A stretch of DNA of 46,038 nucleotides from Pseudomonas defluvii (GTDB lineage: Bacteria; Pseudomonadota; Gammaproteobacteria; Pseudomonadales; Pseudomonadaceae). The notes beneath the pieces were generated by a model, which saw nothing but the letters and a program-made list of their open reading frames with translations, did no database searches and was not told the origin of the DNA. Shown piece after piece: positions 17,260 to 25,125 of this stretch (position 1 is its first letter; the number at the start of each line of letters is the position of its first letter). A program made the position numbers and the translations under genes. The stretch covers positions 1 through 46,038 of the forward strand of contig NZ_MBPN01000036.1 of the NCBI RefSeq assembly GCF_001695625.1. The letters run 5' to 3'.

Positions 17260-18939
17260 GTGAAAACGCATCTGAAGGCTGAGAAAACCGCTCACTCCAA
17301 CACCGCGTCACTTCGCCTGGATATCGTATCGGGCCTCACTGCAGCAGCGGTTGTGCTGCCCAAAGCCATGGCCTACGCCACCGTTGCAGGCTTGCCTGTT
17401 GCTGTCGGCCTGTATACCGCATTCGTGCCGATGCTGATCTACGCATTTCTGGGCACATCACGCGTACTCAGCGTCAGTACCTCAGCCACACTGGCGATCC
17501 TGGCCGGAGCACAGATCAGTTTGGCCGTCCCCGATGGCGACCCCGGAAAGTTGATCACGGCAACGGCAACGCTAACCGCACTGGTTGGTGTGATGCTGCT
17601 CGTGGCACGCCTGATACGCCTGGGGTTTCTCGCGAACTTCATTTCCACCCCGGTGTTAAGCGGCTTCAAAGCCGGGGTCGGCCTAGTGATCGTGCTGGAC
17701 CAGGTGCCAAAACTGCTGGGTATCCACATCACCAAACACGGTTTTTTTGTCGACATCCTCAACATCGTCCATCACCTGCCAGAAAGCTCGTTGATCACCC
17801 TTGCAGTGACGGCAGCAGCATTCCTGATACTCATCCTGATGGAGCGTCTGTGGACGCACTCGCCTGCCCCGCTGGTGGTGGTCGGCGGCAGTATTGCCGC
17901 TTCCTGGTACTTCGGCCTGCAAGCACTTGGCGCCTCGACGGTTGGAGTGATTCCACAAGGGTTACCCTCACTGACCCTGCCCGACCTGACCCTGGTCGAG
18001 CAGATGGTGCCTGGTGCACTCGGGATCGCCCTGATGAGCTTTACCGAGACGATTGCGGCAGGTCGTGCCTTTGTGCGGCCCGGCGACCCACCCATCAACG
18101 CGAACCGTGAGCTGGTTGCCACTGGGCTAGGTAACCTTGGCGGCGCACTGTTTGGCGCAATGCCGGCCGGTGGCGGCACGTCTCAAACGGCGGTTGTACG
18201 CGCCACAGGTGGGCAATCCCAAAAAGTTTCCATCGTCACGGCCGCAACCGCACTGGCTACCATGCTGCTGCTCTCGGGGCTACTCGGGTTCCTCCCACAC
18301 GCTACCCTTGCTGCCATCGTCATCTACTACTCCGTGGGGCTGATCCAGCCGCAGGAGTTCCTGGCAATCCGCAAAGTACGGCCCATGGAGTTCCACTGGG
18401 CGCTCGTTGCCACGCTCGGTGTACTGCTGTTCGGCACACTGCAAGGGATTACCGTAGCCATCGTCGTATCGTTGGTCAGCCTGGCCTACCAGACCGCACG
18501 CCCGCACCTCTACGTCCTTGGCCGCAAGCCCGGCACCGACGTACTGCGCCCTCTTTCAGAAGAGCACCCTGATGATGAAACGTTCAAGGGGCTATTGATC
18601 GTACGACCAGAAGGCCGCCTGTTTTTCCTCAATGCCGACTACGTGAAAGAACAAATCATCGCACTGGAAGCGCAGTACCAACCACACGTGATTGTCTGGG
18701 ACATGAGCGCAGTGCCCGATATCGAATACTCGGCACTTCAGGCGCTTATAGAGGGTGAAAAAAACCTGACCGAACTGGGCGCCAGCCTCTGGCTCGCAGG
18801 CTTGAACCCTGGCGTACTGGATATGGTGCGACGTGCCAAATTCGATGAAAAACTGGGTTCCGAACGCATGCTGTTCAATGCCAATGCGGCAATAGAAAAG
18901 TATCAAGCTCAGGAAGGCGCGTCGGCGGGTGGCGGGTAG
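17260..18939 (+). CDS. SulP-family anion transporter with STAS domain
   Basis: 559 residues starting at GTG 17260 after AGGAGAGG. The membrane part (about 20-410) has the family signatures VLPKAMAYATVAGLPVAVGLY and SGFKAGVGLVIVLDQVP. A cytoplasmic STAS domain covers about 440-540 (GRLFFLNADYVKEQ, IVWDMSAVPDIEYSALQAL). SulP proteins carry sulfate, bicarbonate or dicarboxylates. This size and the absence of adjacent sulfur genes leave the ion undecided; a bicarbonate or carbonic-anhydrase partner is not encoded here. Confidence 0.92.
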   Translation: MKTHLKAEKTAHSNTASLRLDIVSGLTAAAVVLPKAMAYATVAGLPVAVGLYTAFVPMLIYAFLGTSRVLSVSTSATLAILAGAQISLAVPDGDPGKLITATATLTALVGVMLLVARLIRLGFLANFISTPVLSGFKAGVGLVIVLDQVPKLLGIHITKHGFFVDILNIVHHLPESSLITLAVTAAAFLILILMERLWTHSPAPLVVVGGSIAASWYFGLQALGASTVGVIPQGLPSLTLPDLTLVEQMVPGALGIALMSFTETIAAGRAFVRPGDPPINANRELVATGLGNLGGALFGAMPAGGGTSQTAVVRATGGQSQKVSIVTAATALATMLLLSGLLGFLPHATLAAIVIYYSVGLIQPQEFLAIRKVRPMEFHWALVATLGVLLFGTLQGITVAIVVSLVSLAYQTARPHLYVLGRKPGTDVLRPLSEEHPDDETFKGLLIVRPEGRLFFLNADYVKEQIIALEAQYQPHVIVWDMSAVPDIEYSALQALIEGEKNLTELGASLWLAGLNPGVLDMVRRAKFDEKLGSERMLFNANAAIEKYQAQEGASAGGG

Positions 18940-18949
18940 TGGTGGGTGG

Positions 18950-19160
18950 TATCACTTGAGATTGAAACGTCGCCCATGGGAACGCAACGTATCCCACCCG
19001 CGAAAGCACAGTCGCATTTCCAACGTCGCCCATCTTCCAACGGCACCCAGCGGACAGACAGCTCCTGCGCGGCACGATGGGCTGCAGTTTCGGGCAGCAT
19101 GGCAATGCCGGCACGCTGGGCTACGAGCTGCGCGATCACCTCGAAACTGGCGCCATTTAC
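18950..19160 (-). pseudogene. LysR-family regulator fragment (C-terminal part)
   Basis: On the minus strand, the 70 codons below 19160 read VNGASFEVIAQLVAQRAGIAMLPE, then LSVRWVPLED. This is the classic late part of a LysR effector domain ('lVaaGlGIallP ... WvPLed'). There is no DNA-binding half; homology stops abruptly at about 19160, where a DMT-transporter fragment begins on the other strand. The tail after EDGRRW no longer looks like the family. It is a remnant, not a gene. Confidence 0.7.
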
Positions 19161-19444
19161 CTACGGCGGTTTGGATCAACGCGGGGTTGATGGCGGTGTT
19201 TTCCACCGTGCTGCCGATCTACTGGGCGGCGCTGGCAATCCAGCGCATGGGCGCCACACAAACCGCAGCCGTAGGTAACCTGGGGCCGGTGCTGACGATG
19301 CTGGCTTCCTGGGCCTTGCTCAACGAAACGATCTCGACCTACCAAATCGCCGGCCTGGCACTGGTGCTGTTTGGCGTGTCACGGTTGAAGCCGGGTAAGC
19401 CCAAGGCTGCACCACAAGCGGCTATGGCGGACGAGGCAGCATGA
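19161..19444 (+). pseudogene. EamA/DMT-family transporter fragment (C-terminal part)
   Basis: The plus-strand frame from 19161 to the TGA at 19444 translates to the last ~90 residues of a drug/metabolite transporter: STVLPIYWAALAIQRMGA, then LGPVLTMLASWALLNE and QIAGLALVLFGVSRLKPG. Codon bias is intact but there is no start and eight of ten helices are missing. Together with the adjoining antisense LysR fragment it marks a deletion that removed both 5' halves of a divergent regulator/exporter pair. Confidence 0.75.
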
Positions 19445-19638
19445 GCTCTGGTGTCGACACCAGCAAGGCAGAAGTTCGCGCACCTGCCCAACTCGCCAAC
19501 TTGCCTTTCTACGCGCAGGTTACGTCTTGGGAACGGCGCTATGTGCGTTGCCGAACGGAATTGCGGGCAGAGGTGCCGTATCGTCTAAACAAGACACCGT
19601 GTGTGTTGCAATTCTGCTCAGATCAAGAGGTGGCGTTC

Positions 19639-19713
19639 ATGAACAACATTGTCTATATCGTCGGGGCCGTCGTGATCGTCCTGGTTATCCTGTCATTCGT
19701 TGGGCTTGTGTAA
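19639..19713 (+). CDS. 24-residue single-span membrane protein
   Basis: ATG 19639 is preceded by AGAGGTGG at good spacing and opens a 24-codon frame that is almost entirely one transmembrane helix (MNNIVYIVGAVVIVLVILSF). A longer in-frame start at 19441 would add 66 residues of non-membrane, low-complexity sequence and has no RBS of its own. Tiny proteins of this form occur widely in Pseudomonas and are usually missed; the function is unknown. Confidence 0.6.
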   Translation: MNNIVYIVGAVVIVLVILSFVGLV

Positions 19714-19949
19714 GTTCGAAGAGCGTTTTTGCTCATCGTTTGGATTCGATTTCTGCGGATGCGCCATCAGGTAACTTGGCGCCTGCCCCCTGACAAGGGA
19801 CGCCAAGAAGCTGGTTATGCAGCCAATGCCCATAAATAAAACCGATACCCGCTTGGCTATTTCACGAGCGACGCTCGGGAGGCGCTTGCTTTAAGGTTGT
19901 GGCATGGCCGGACTCTCATTCAGATGCGTTCCTCCAAAGCGCCTTAGCG

Positions 19950-20423
19950 CTATTCCTCCACAGTGATAACAGCCTCGCAGCTCACCGGAAAATTCACCGA
20001 GTTGGCTATAAAGCACTCATGGTGTGCATCCTCATGCAGACGCATCGCCAAATCCGTGTCTGAACCGGCGCTCACCTTAACTCGCGGGCGTAGCGTGATC
20101 TCGGTGAAATGTCCTTTTCGATGTGCGTCACCTTCGACCATGTTCCCTTGGGCCTGGTCGACGTACTCCAGTACGTTCACCTTATTGACCGCGCAAAGGT
20201 GCAAATACCAAAGCTTATGGCAGGCAGATAACGATGCGACCAGCATATCCTCGGGATTCCATCGCCTGGGATCACCTCGAAATGCCGGATCAGCAGATCC
20301 AAGAAGGGCCGGTTTGCTTGGCACATCAACAACGAAGTCTCTTGAGTAGGCGGTATAGCTGGAGGTGCCTTCACCCACGTTACCCGTCCAGGTCACCATA
20401 GCCTCATAGGTATGCGTCTTCAT
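19950..20423 (-). CDS. OsmC/Ohr-family peroxidase-like protein
   Basis: 157 residues from ATG 20423 (AGGGCAAGG upstream). The two family cysteines are at about C68 (LVASLSACHKLWYLH) and C137 (HHECFIANS). WTGNVGEGTSSYTAYSRDF is a recognisable N-terminal segment of the 'OsmC family protein' group distinct from Ohr. Members reduce organic hydroperoxides with cysteine-based chemistry. The gene is monocistronic and convergent with the tiny membrane-protein gene. Confidence 0.88.
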   Translation of the reverse strand: MKTHTYEAMVTWTGNVGEGTSSYTAYSRDFVVDVPSKPALLGSADPAFRGDPRRWNPEDMLVASLSACHKLWYLHLCAVNKVNVLEYVDQAQGNMVEGDAHRKGHFTEITLRPRVKVSAGSDTDLAMRLHEDAHHECFIANSVNFPVSCEAVITVEE

Positions 20424-20485
20424 CCTTGCCCTCGATAATGTAACGATTGACCGTAACAGATATGGCTGTTTTCGATTGCAAGCCA

Positions 20486-21100
20486 CTACATGTTGGTGGG
20501 GGATGACATCGACCACCAAGGTTCAGCAATACATACCTCATGATAGGCATCGAGACGCACTTTTCGCACCTCCACCAGCCACTCGCGCCGCAAGCTCGGC
20601 AACACAGTCTGAATCGGTGCGTCGTCCAATGCCGTGTAGTCGATCTCGAACAACCCAAGCACCGTTTCAGGCAATAGCGTGAACGCTGCATTTGAAGATA
20701 GCGGGAAATACACCTGATCACACCAAACGTTGTAGTCCGAGTTCAGCACCTGATCGCCTGGGCACTCGAACGTCAACAGCACCATGGGCGTCTCGATCAG
20801 TTGATGGTCACTCAGTAACTGGCGCGCCAGCTCGGCGTCCGGTGCTCGCTGGTAACCACCGCAAGAATGCCAACCCCACACTGGCGGTCGCCCTTCGCAG
20901 GACAACCCACGGGCCGCCATTTCGCGGCACATGAGGCGGTAAGCCGCCTCGTTCTCGGGACAGACGTATGGCCAGTCACCCTGTAACAGGCCATCGTGTA
21001 GCAATGCCTGTAACTGGACCTCGGTTTGGAACGTCCAGACCGTTGTTAACGTGCTTGGTGGTCTCAAACCCACTGACCTTCCGATGTGATGTCCCCGCAC
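20486..21100 (-). CDS. DUF3841 family protein
   Basis: Up to 204 residues. Core motifs VWTFQTEVQLQALLHDG, WPYVCPENEAAYRLMCREM and PVWGWHSCGG match DUF3841, a family of unknown function found as a stand-alone protein. Three starts are possible: GTG 21100, GTG 21073 and TTG 21067. GGAAGG lies just before the latter two, so the real protein is probably 9-11 residues shorter. The C-terminal region has the conserved YNVWCDQVYFPL segment. Confidence 0.72.
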   Translation of the reverse strand: MRGHHIGRSVGLRPPSTLTTVWTFQTEVQLQALLHDGLLQGDWPYVCPENEAAYRLMCREMAARGLSCEGRPPVWGWHSCGGYQRAPDAELARQLLSDHQLIETPMVLLTFECPGDQVLNSDYNVWCDQVYFPLSSNAAFTLLPETVLGLFEIDYTALDDAPIQTVLPSLRREWLVEVRKVRLDAYHEVCIAEPWWSMSSPTNM

Positions 21101-21344
21101 TGTAAACGGTTACTCATATTTGAAGAATCTCGAGCCTCATCTGCGTTTCACGAAATCCTGATTACTGTTGGCGAGCCCCTGTTTTACATACGCCTGCGTA
21201 TACCATCGGGTCTCAACCAATACTCTGTTTTTATCTGCAGCCAACGTTGCGCCAGCAGCCGTTGAGTTAAATTCCCGCAGATTACAGGCGTAGCCCTACG
21301 TCCGGCGCGTATGATGCGCGACCTGAATTTGAAAACACTGTCTC

Positions 21345-22310
21345 ATGAAAAAACTGTTTTATGTCCTAACGCTAACCCTCTCTGTTATCACTCCCGCCTT
21401 CTCAAACCCTCCGTCGACTTTTTCCGAAGCCAAGGTCGTAGCAAAGCAGAAGATCTACCTCGACCAAGCGAACAGTGCCATGGGCGAGCTGTATTGCGGC
21501 TGCAAGTGGACGTGGGTAGGTAAGTCGGGTGGCCGGGTTGATGCTGAGTCTTGCGGCTATAAAACCAGGGAACAACAGAGCCGCGCGCAACGGACTGAAT
21601 GGGAACACATCGTTCCTGCCTGGACATTCGGTCACCAGCGCCAATGCTGGCAGAACGGTGGGCGCGAGCACTGTGTGGACGATGATCCCGTGTTTCGAGC
21701 GATGGAAGCTGACCTGTTCAACCTCTATCCAGCAGTTGGGGAGGTGAACGGCGACCGTAGTAATTTCAACTACGGCATGGCTAACGGGGTAGCGCCGCAG
21801 TATGGACAGTGCAAGACGCGGGTTGATTTCGATCAACGAACTGCCGAACCACGTGACGAGGTCAAAGGGCTGGTCGCAAGGACAACCTTTTACATGTTCG
21901 ACAGATACAAACTGAGCATGTCTCGTCAGCAGCAACAGCTACTGATGGCCTGGGACAAGCAGTTCCCGGTTTCGTCTTGGGAGAAAGAGCGAGATAGACG
22001 CATCGCTGCAATCATGGGTCATTCCAATCCTTTCGTAACGGGTGACCGGCGCTGGACGCAAGGATACAAGACGGTTGGTGATGGGCTAGTCAGCGCCATT
22101 CCTGTGAAAGCTCAGCAAGCAGCAGCCCAGCCAACCCTGGCAAGCACGATCGGGGGAAGTTTGATCATTGGTAATCGGAAGAGTCAGGTGTATCACCTCT
22201 CACAGGGATGCCCTGGTTATGAGCAGGTGTCGGCGAAAAACCAAATAACGTTTGATTCTGAATCTGACGCTAAGGCAGCGGGGTATCGTAAAGCAGGCAA
22301 CTGCAAGTAG
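21345..22310 (+). CDS. secreted endonuclease I (EndA/Dns type) with extra C-terminal domain
   Basis: 321 residues. A signal peptide (MKKLFYVLTLTLSVITPAFS) targets it to the periplasm or outside. The beta-beta-alpha-metal site is in TEWEHIVPAWTFGHQRQCW, with E87/H88 as metal ligand and base and N135 (VGEVNGDRSNF) as second ligand, the spacing seen in Vibrio Vvn. Paired cysteines (CGC, C70, C101, C110) fit the disulfide-rich fold. Residues about 270-321 form an added domain (YHLSQGCPGYEQVSAKNQ, AAGYRKAGNC) resembling the short Ada-like metal-binding module found on secreted nucleases. E. coli EndA (~235 residues) lacks it. Confidence 0.9.
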   Translation: MKKLFYVLTLTLSVITPAFSNPPSTFSEAKVVAKQKIYLDQANSAMGELYCGCKWTWVGKSGGRVDAESCGYKTREQQSRAQRTEWEHIVPAWTFGHQRQCWQNGGREHCVDDDPVFRAMEADLFNLYPAVGEVNGDRSNFNYGMANGVAPQYGQCKTRVDFDQRTAEPRDEVKGLVARTTFYMFDRYKLSMSRQQQQLLMAWDKQFPVSSWEKERDRRIAAIMGHSNPFVTGDRRWTQGYKTVGDGLVSAIPVKAQQAAAQPTLASTIGGSLIIGNRKSQVYHLSQGCPGYEQVSAKNQITFDSESDAKAAGYRKAGNCK

Positions 22311-22604
22311 CTCAGGAGTGCCTCTATCTCTATTCTCGTGCCCAGCATGTCAAAGGGATCTGAGCAATTTTTTCCAATAGATCGAGTGGCCTGTGCCCCG
22401 CTCGGTTGCCCGCCCGGCAAAGCGCACACCAGGTGCATTGTCCTCGAGTCGTGCCGATCCGTGTGCTTGAGCACCATGGTGCAAGCGCGGCCTCGCCGAT
22501 CAGTAATCCAAATAGACGATGGCTTTTCAAACTGCCCTCCCCTCGTCACCAAAACCAGCACCACCTTCGGCTCCCGCGGTGGCAGCTACTGTTCGCTGGC
22601 CATT

Positions 22605-23414
22605 TCAGGCCCACTCGGCCCGCGTGACTAGCCCGAACAATTCACGCAAGCCATTGATGCCCAGTTTGCGGTACAGGCGTTTTACGTAGGTCGCAGCGCT
22701 GACGGGCCGAACGCCCAGCTGCTCGGCGATGTCTTCCACCGTCAGGCCGCTCAGCATCAGGCGCAACAGTTCCTGTTCGCGCAAGGTCAGCTCCACGTGC
22801 TGCTGCCTGATCACCCGCTCGGCCAGCAATAGAGGCATCTCGTTGGCATGCAGGTACGCGTGATAGTGCAGGCGCACGGCCTGGATCAGCAGCGGTGCGA
22901 GGGTTTCAAGGTAGTTCATTTCCCGTTCCGAGAAACGTCCATGCTCACGACCACGGTAGAAGTTCACCGACAGCCAGCGGTTGCTTTCGCAGTGGGTCAG
23001 CAAGGCCACGCGCTCGGAAATCTGTGGTTGCTCGTAACAGATGCGCCGGTACTCGCTGTGCGCGATGTCATCGATGGACTGGCGTTGCACGATGGTGTTG
23101 TGCACGGCGCTGCTCTGGTTCATCGCCTGCTGGTTGCCATCCAGGCCAAAGAAGCGCTGGACATACTTGTTGGAAATCACCGGCAGCGACACTTCACGCG
23201 CCCGGTCCGCAAAGGAGAACACCTCTGGGTTACGGCGCTTCGGATAGGCAAAGATCGTGCACTGGGCCAGCGGTACACCGGGGCCGATGACCTGCAGCAG
23301 ATCAGCGGCCAAAAACCGGCTGCGGTTCACACCGACCCTGGCGAGCAGGTTGGCGGTGTGACCGAGATTGAGGCTGTGTTCACTGCTGCCGGGACGCAAG
23401 GGCCAGTAGTGCAT
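22605..23414 (-). CDS. LuxR-family transcriptional regulator
   Basis: 269 residues from ATG 23414 (GGAGAG upstream). A C-terminal GerE-type helix-turn-helix covers about 200-265 (LTLREQELLRLMLSGLTVED, AEQLGVRPVSAATYVKRLYR). The N-terminal ~180 residues are an unassigned sensory domain without the autoinducer-binding signature, so quorum sensing is not indicated. It is the last gene of the minus-strand cluster FAD hydroxylase, DUF2783, MFS, and probably controls it in response to the pathway substrate. Confidence 0.85.
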   Translation of the reverse strand: MHYWPLRPGSSEHSLNLGHTANLLARVGVNRSRFLAADLLQVIGPGVPLAQCTIFAYPKRRNPEVFSFADRAREVSLPVISNKYVQRFFGLDGNQQAMNQSSAVHNTIVQRQSIDDIAHSEYRRICYEQPQISERVALLTHCESNRWLSVNFYRGREHGRFSEREMNYLETLAPLLIQAVRLHYHAYLHANEMPLLLAERVIRQQHVELTLREQELLRLMLSGLTVEDIAEQLGVRPVSAATYVKRLYRKLGINGLRELFGLVTRAEWA

Positions 23415-23490
23415 GACGGGTTCTCTCCGCGTGTCGGGCACAGGTGGTGTGGTGATTGCCAACCGCACGTGCCCGCTACTCTACCATCGT

Positions 23491-24840
23491 TTAGCGCGAG
23501 GTCTCTGGCATCGCTGGCGCGGCAATGGGCAGGCGCAGGGCCAACAGCGCACCGAGGATCATCAGAACGGCCGCATAGACAAAGCCTGAACCGAAATTCA
23601 AGGTCAGGTCTTTCAGCCAGCCGACCACCAACGGATTGACGGCCGAGCCAATATTCCCTACCGCATTGATTAGCGCAATGCCCACGGCACGCGCGCGGAA
23701 ACTCAAGGCCTGGTCCGGCGTAGTCCAGAAGATCGACATGGCGCTGTAGGAGCCGCTGGCAGCCAAGCACACACCCACCAGTTGTACCGTTGGAACGCTC
23801 GAGAGCGCCGTGAGTAGCCAGCCTGCCGCCGCCAGCAGCATAGGCAACACCAGGTGCCAGCGGCGCTCACGGGTACGGTCCGAATGCAGCCCCCAGACGG
23901 CCATCAGGATGATGGTGCAAATCTGTGGAATCGCTGCCAGAAGACCGATCGAGGCGTTACTGCTGGCTGTGTTGAAGCTCTTTACGATCAACGGCGTCCA
24001 TACCGCAATCATTGCCAGAGTGTTGACCAGGCAAAAATACACCAGGCAGAACAGCAGGATGTGCGGCGAAGTCAGTTCGGCCAACACGCTGCGCGCATTC
24101 TGCGCAGCGGCGGGTGTCGACGCCTGCCGGTCGGCATCCAGCGCCTTCTGCACCAGCATCTTTTCTTCGTTATCCAACCACTTGGCCTGTTGCGGGCGGT
24201 CATCCAGGTAACCGAACACCACGCAGCCCATCAGCACCGAGGGCAAGCCTTCAAGCAGGAACAGCCATTGCCAGCCTTTCAACCCCCACACGCCGTCCAA
24301 CCCCAAAATCAGGCCCGACAGTGCCGCACTGAAGCCAGCAGTGAACGGCATGGCGATCATGAACAGCGCATTGGCTCGGGCCCTGTAGGCTGCGGGAAAC
24401 CAGAAGGTCAGGTACAGCAGCACGCCGGGCAGAAAACCCGCTTCGGTCACCCCGACCAGGATACGCAGCAGGTAGAGCGAGGTGGCATCAGTGGCGAACA
24501 GTGTGCACGTGGAGGCCACGCCCCAGGCAATCATAAGGCTGCCAATCCAGCGACGAGCGCCGATGCGCGCCAGGGCCATGTTGCTGGGAATGCCACAGGC
24601 GATATAGGCAATGTAGAAAAAGGTGCTGGCCAGACCGAACTGGGTGCCACTCAAGCCCAGGTCGCCCATCATGGTCAGGCCGGCAAAACCGATGTTGATG
24701 CGATCCAGAAACGACAAGACAAAGCAGACAAACAAAAAGCCAATCAGTCTTTTAGAGACCTTTTTACACACCTGCTGGTAGCGGTCTTGAGCACCGGCCA
24801 CCGCCGAAGTGGCCGCACTGACAATGGGGCTGCGAGTCAT
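23491..24840 (-). CDS. MFS transporter, anion:cation symporter (ACS) subfamily
   Basis: 449 residues, 12 membrane spans. ACS hallmarks are FVLSFLDRINIGFA in helix 1, RIGARRWIGSLMIAWG between helices 2 and 3, and LRILVGVTEAGFLPGVLLYL in helix 4. The subfamily imports organic acids such as 4-hydroxyphenylacetate, phthalate or hexuronates. The cytoplasmic N-terminus is about 30 residues. ATG 24840 follows CAGGAAGT. Next to an MhpA-like hydroxylase it most likely imports a phenolic acid. Confidence 0.92.
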   Translation of the reverse strand: MTRSPIVSAATSAVAGAQDRYQQVCKKVSKRLIGFLFVCFVLSFLDRINIGFAGLTMMGDLGLSGTQFGLASTFFYIAYIACGIPSNMALARIGARRWIGSLMIAWGVASTCTLFATDATSLYLLRILVGVTEAGFLPGVLLYLTFWFPAAYRARANALFMIAMPFTAGFSAALSGLILGLDGVWGLKGWQWLFLLEGLPSVLMGCVVFGYLDDRPQQAKWLDNEEKMLVQKALDADRQASTPAAAQNARSVLAELTSPHILLFCLVYFCLVNTLAMIAVWTPLIVKSFNTASSNASIGLLAAIPQICTIILMAVWGLHSDRTRERRWHLVLPMLLAAAGWLLTALSSVPTVQLVGVCLAASGSYSAMSIFWTTPDQALSFRARAVGIALINAVGNIGSAVNPLVVGWLKDLTLNFGSGFVYAAVLMILGALLALRLPIAAPAMPETSR

Positions 24841-24873
24841 TGGGGACTTCCTGATTATTGTTATAGGAAGGCG

Positions 24874-24899
24874 CACCGGCTTGATCATTCAAGCCGGTG
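24874..24899. promoter_or_regulatory. 11-bp perfect hairpin between DUF2783 and MFS genes
   Basis: CACCGGCTTGA (24874-24884) and TCAAGCCGGTG (24889-24899) flank a TCAT loop. No U tract follows in the direction of transcription, so it may set relative mRNA levels of the hydroxylase and transporter sections rather than end transcription. Confidence 0.55.
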
Positions 24900-24926
24900 G
24901 CAATTGCACGATTGGCAGGGTGCTGG

Positions 24927-25115
24927 TTATAGGTCCAGCAACGCGGTGCGGGTCAACGCCATAAACTGCTCGGCATCGCCGAGAGCGTGAGCACTGAGCA
25001 GCGCCAGTTTCACCAGGAACAGTTCGCGCTTGCCCTGGGCTGCTTGATCCAGAGCGTCGGCGAGCTGGTCGTAGATCGTTTCAATGTCGATAAGGGTCAG
25101 TTGTTTGTGTTCCAT
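24927..25115 (-). CDS. DUF2783 small protein (62 aa)
   Basis: Starts at ATG 25115, ten bases after the hydroxylase stop. The acidic, helical product (MEHKQLTLIDIETIYDQLAD, LVKLALLSAHALGDAEQFM) matches DUF2783, small proteins encoded immediately beside FAD-dependent aromatic hydroxylases. No biochemical function is known. The fixed pairing suggests an accessory subunit or stabiliser of the flavoprotein. Confidence 0.82.
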   Translation of the reverse strand: MEHKQLTLIDIETIYDQLADALDQAAQGKRELFLVKLALLSAHALGDAEQFMALTRTALLDL

Positions 25116-25125
25116 GCTGTTGTCC

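Noticed and set aside
22311..22604. Possible coding remnant on the minus strand between the endonuclease and LuxR genes
   Set aside because: Open frames exist on both strands but none shows a family motif, RBS or clear codon bias.
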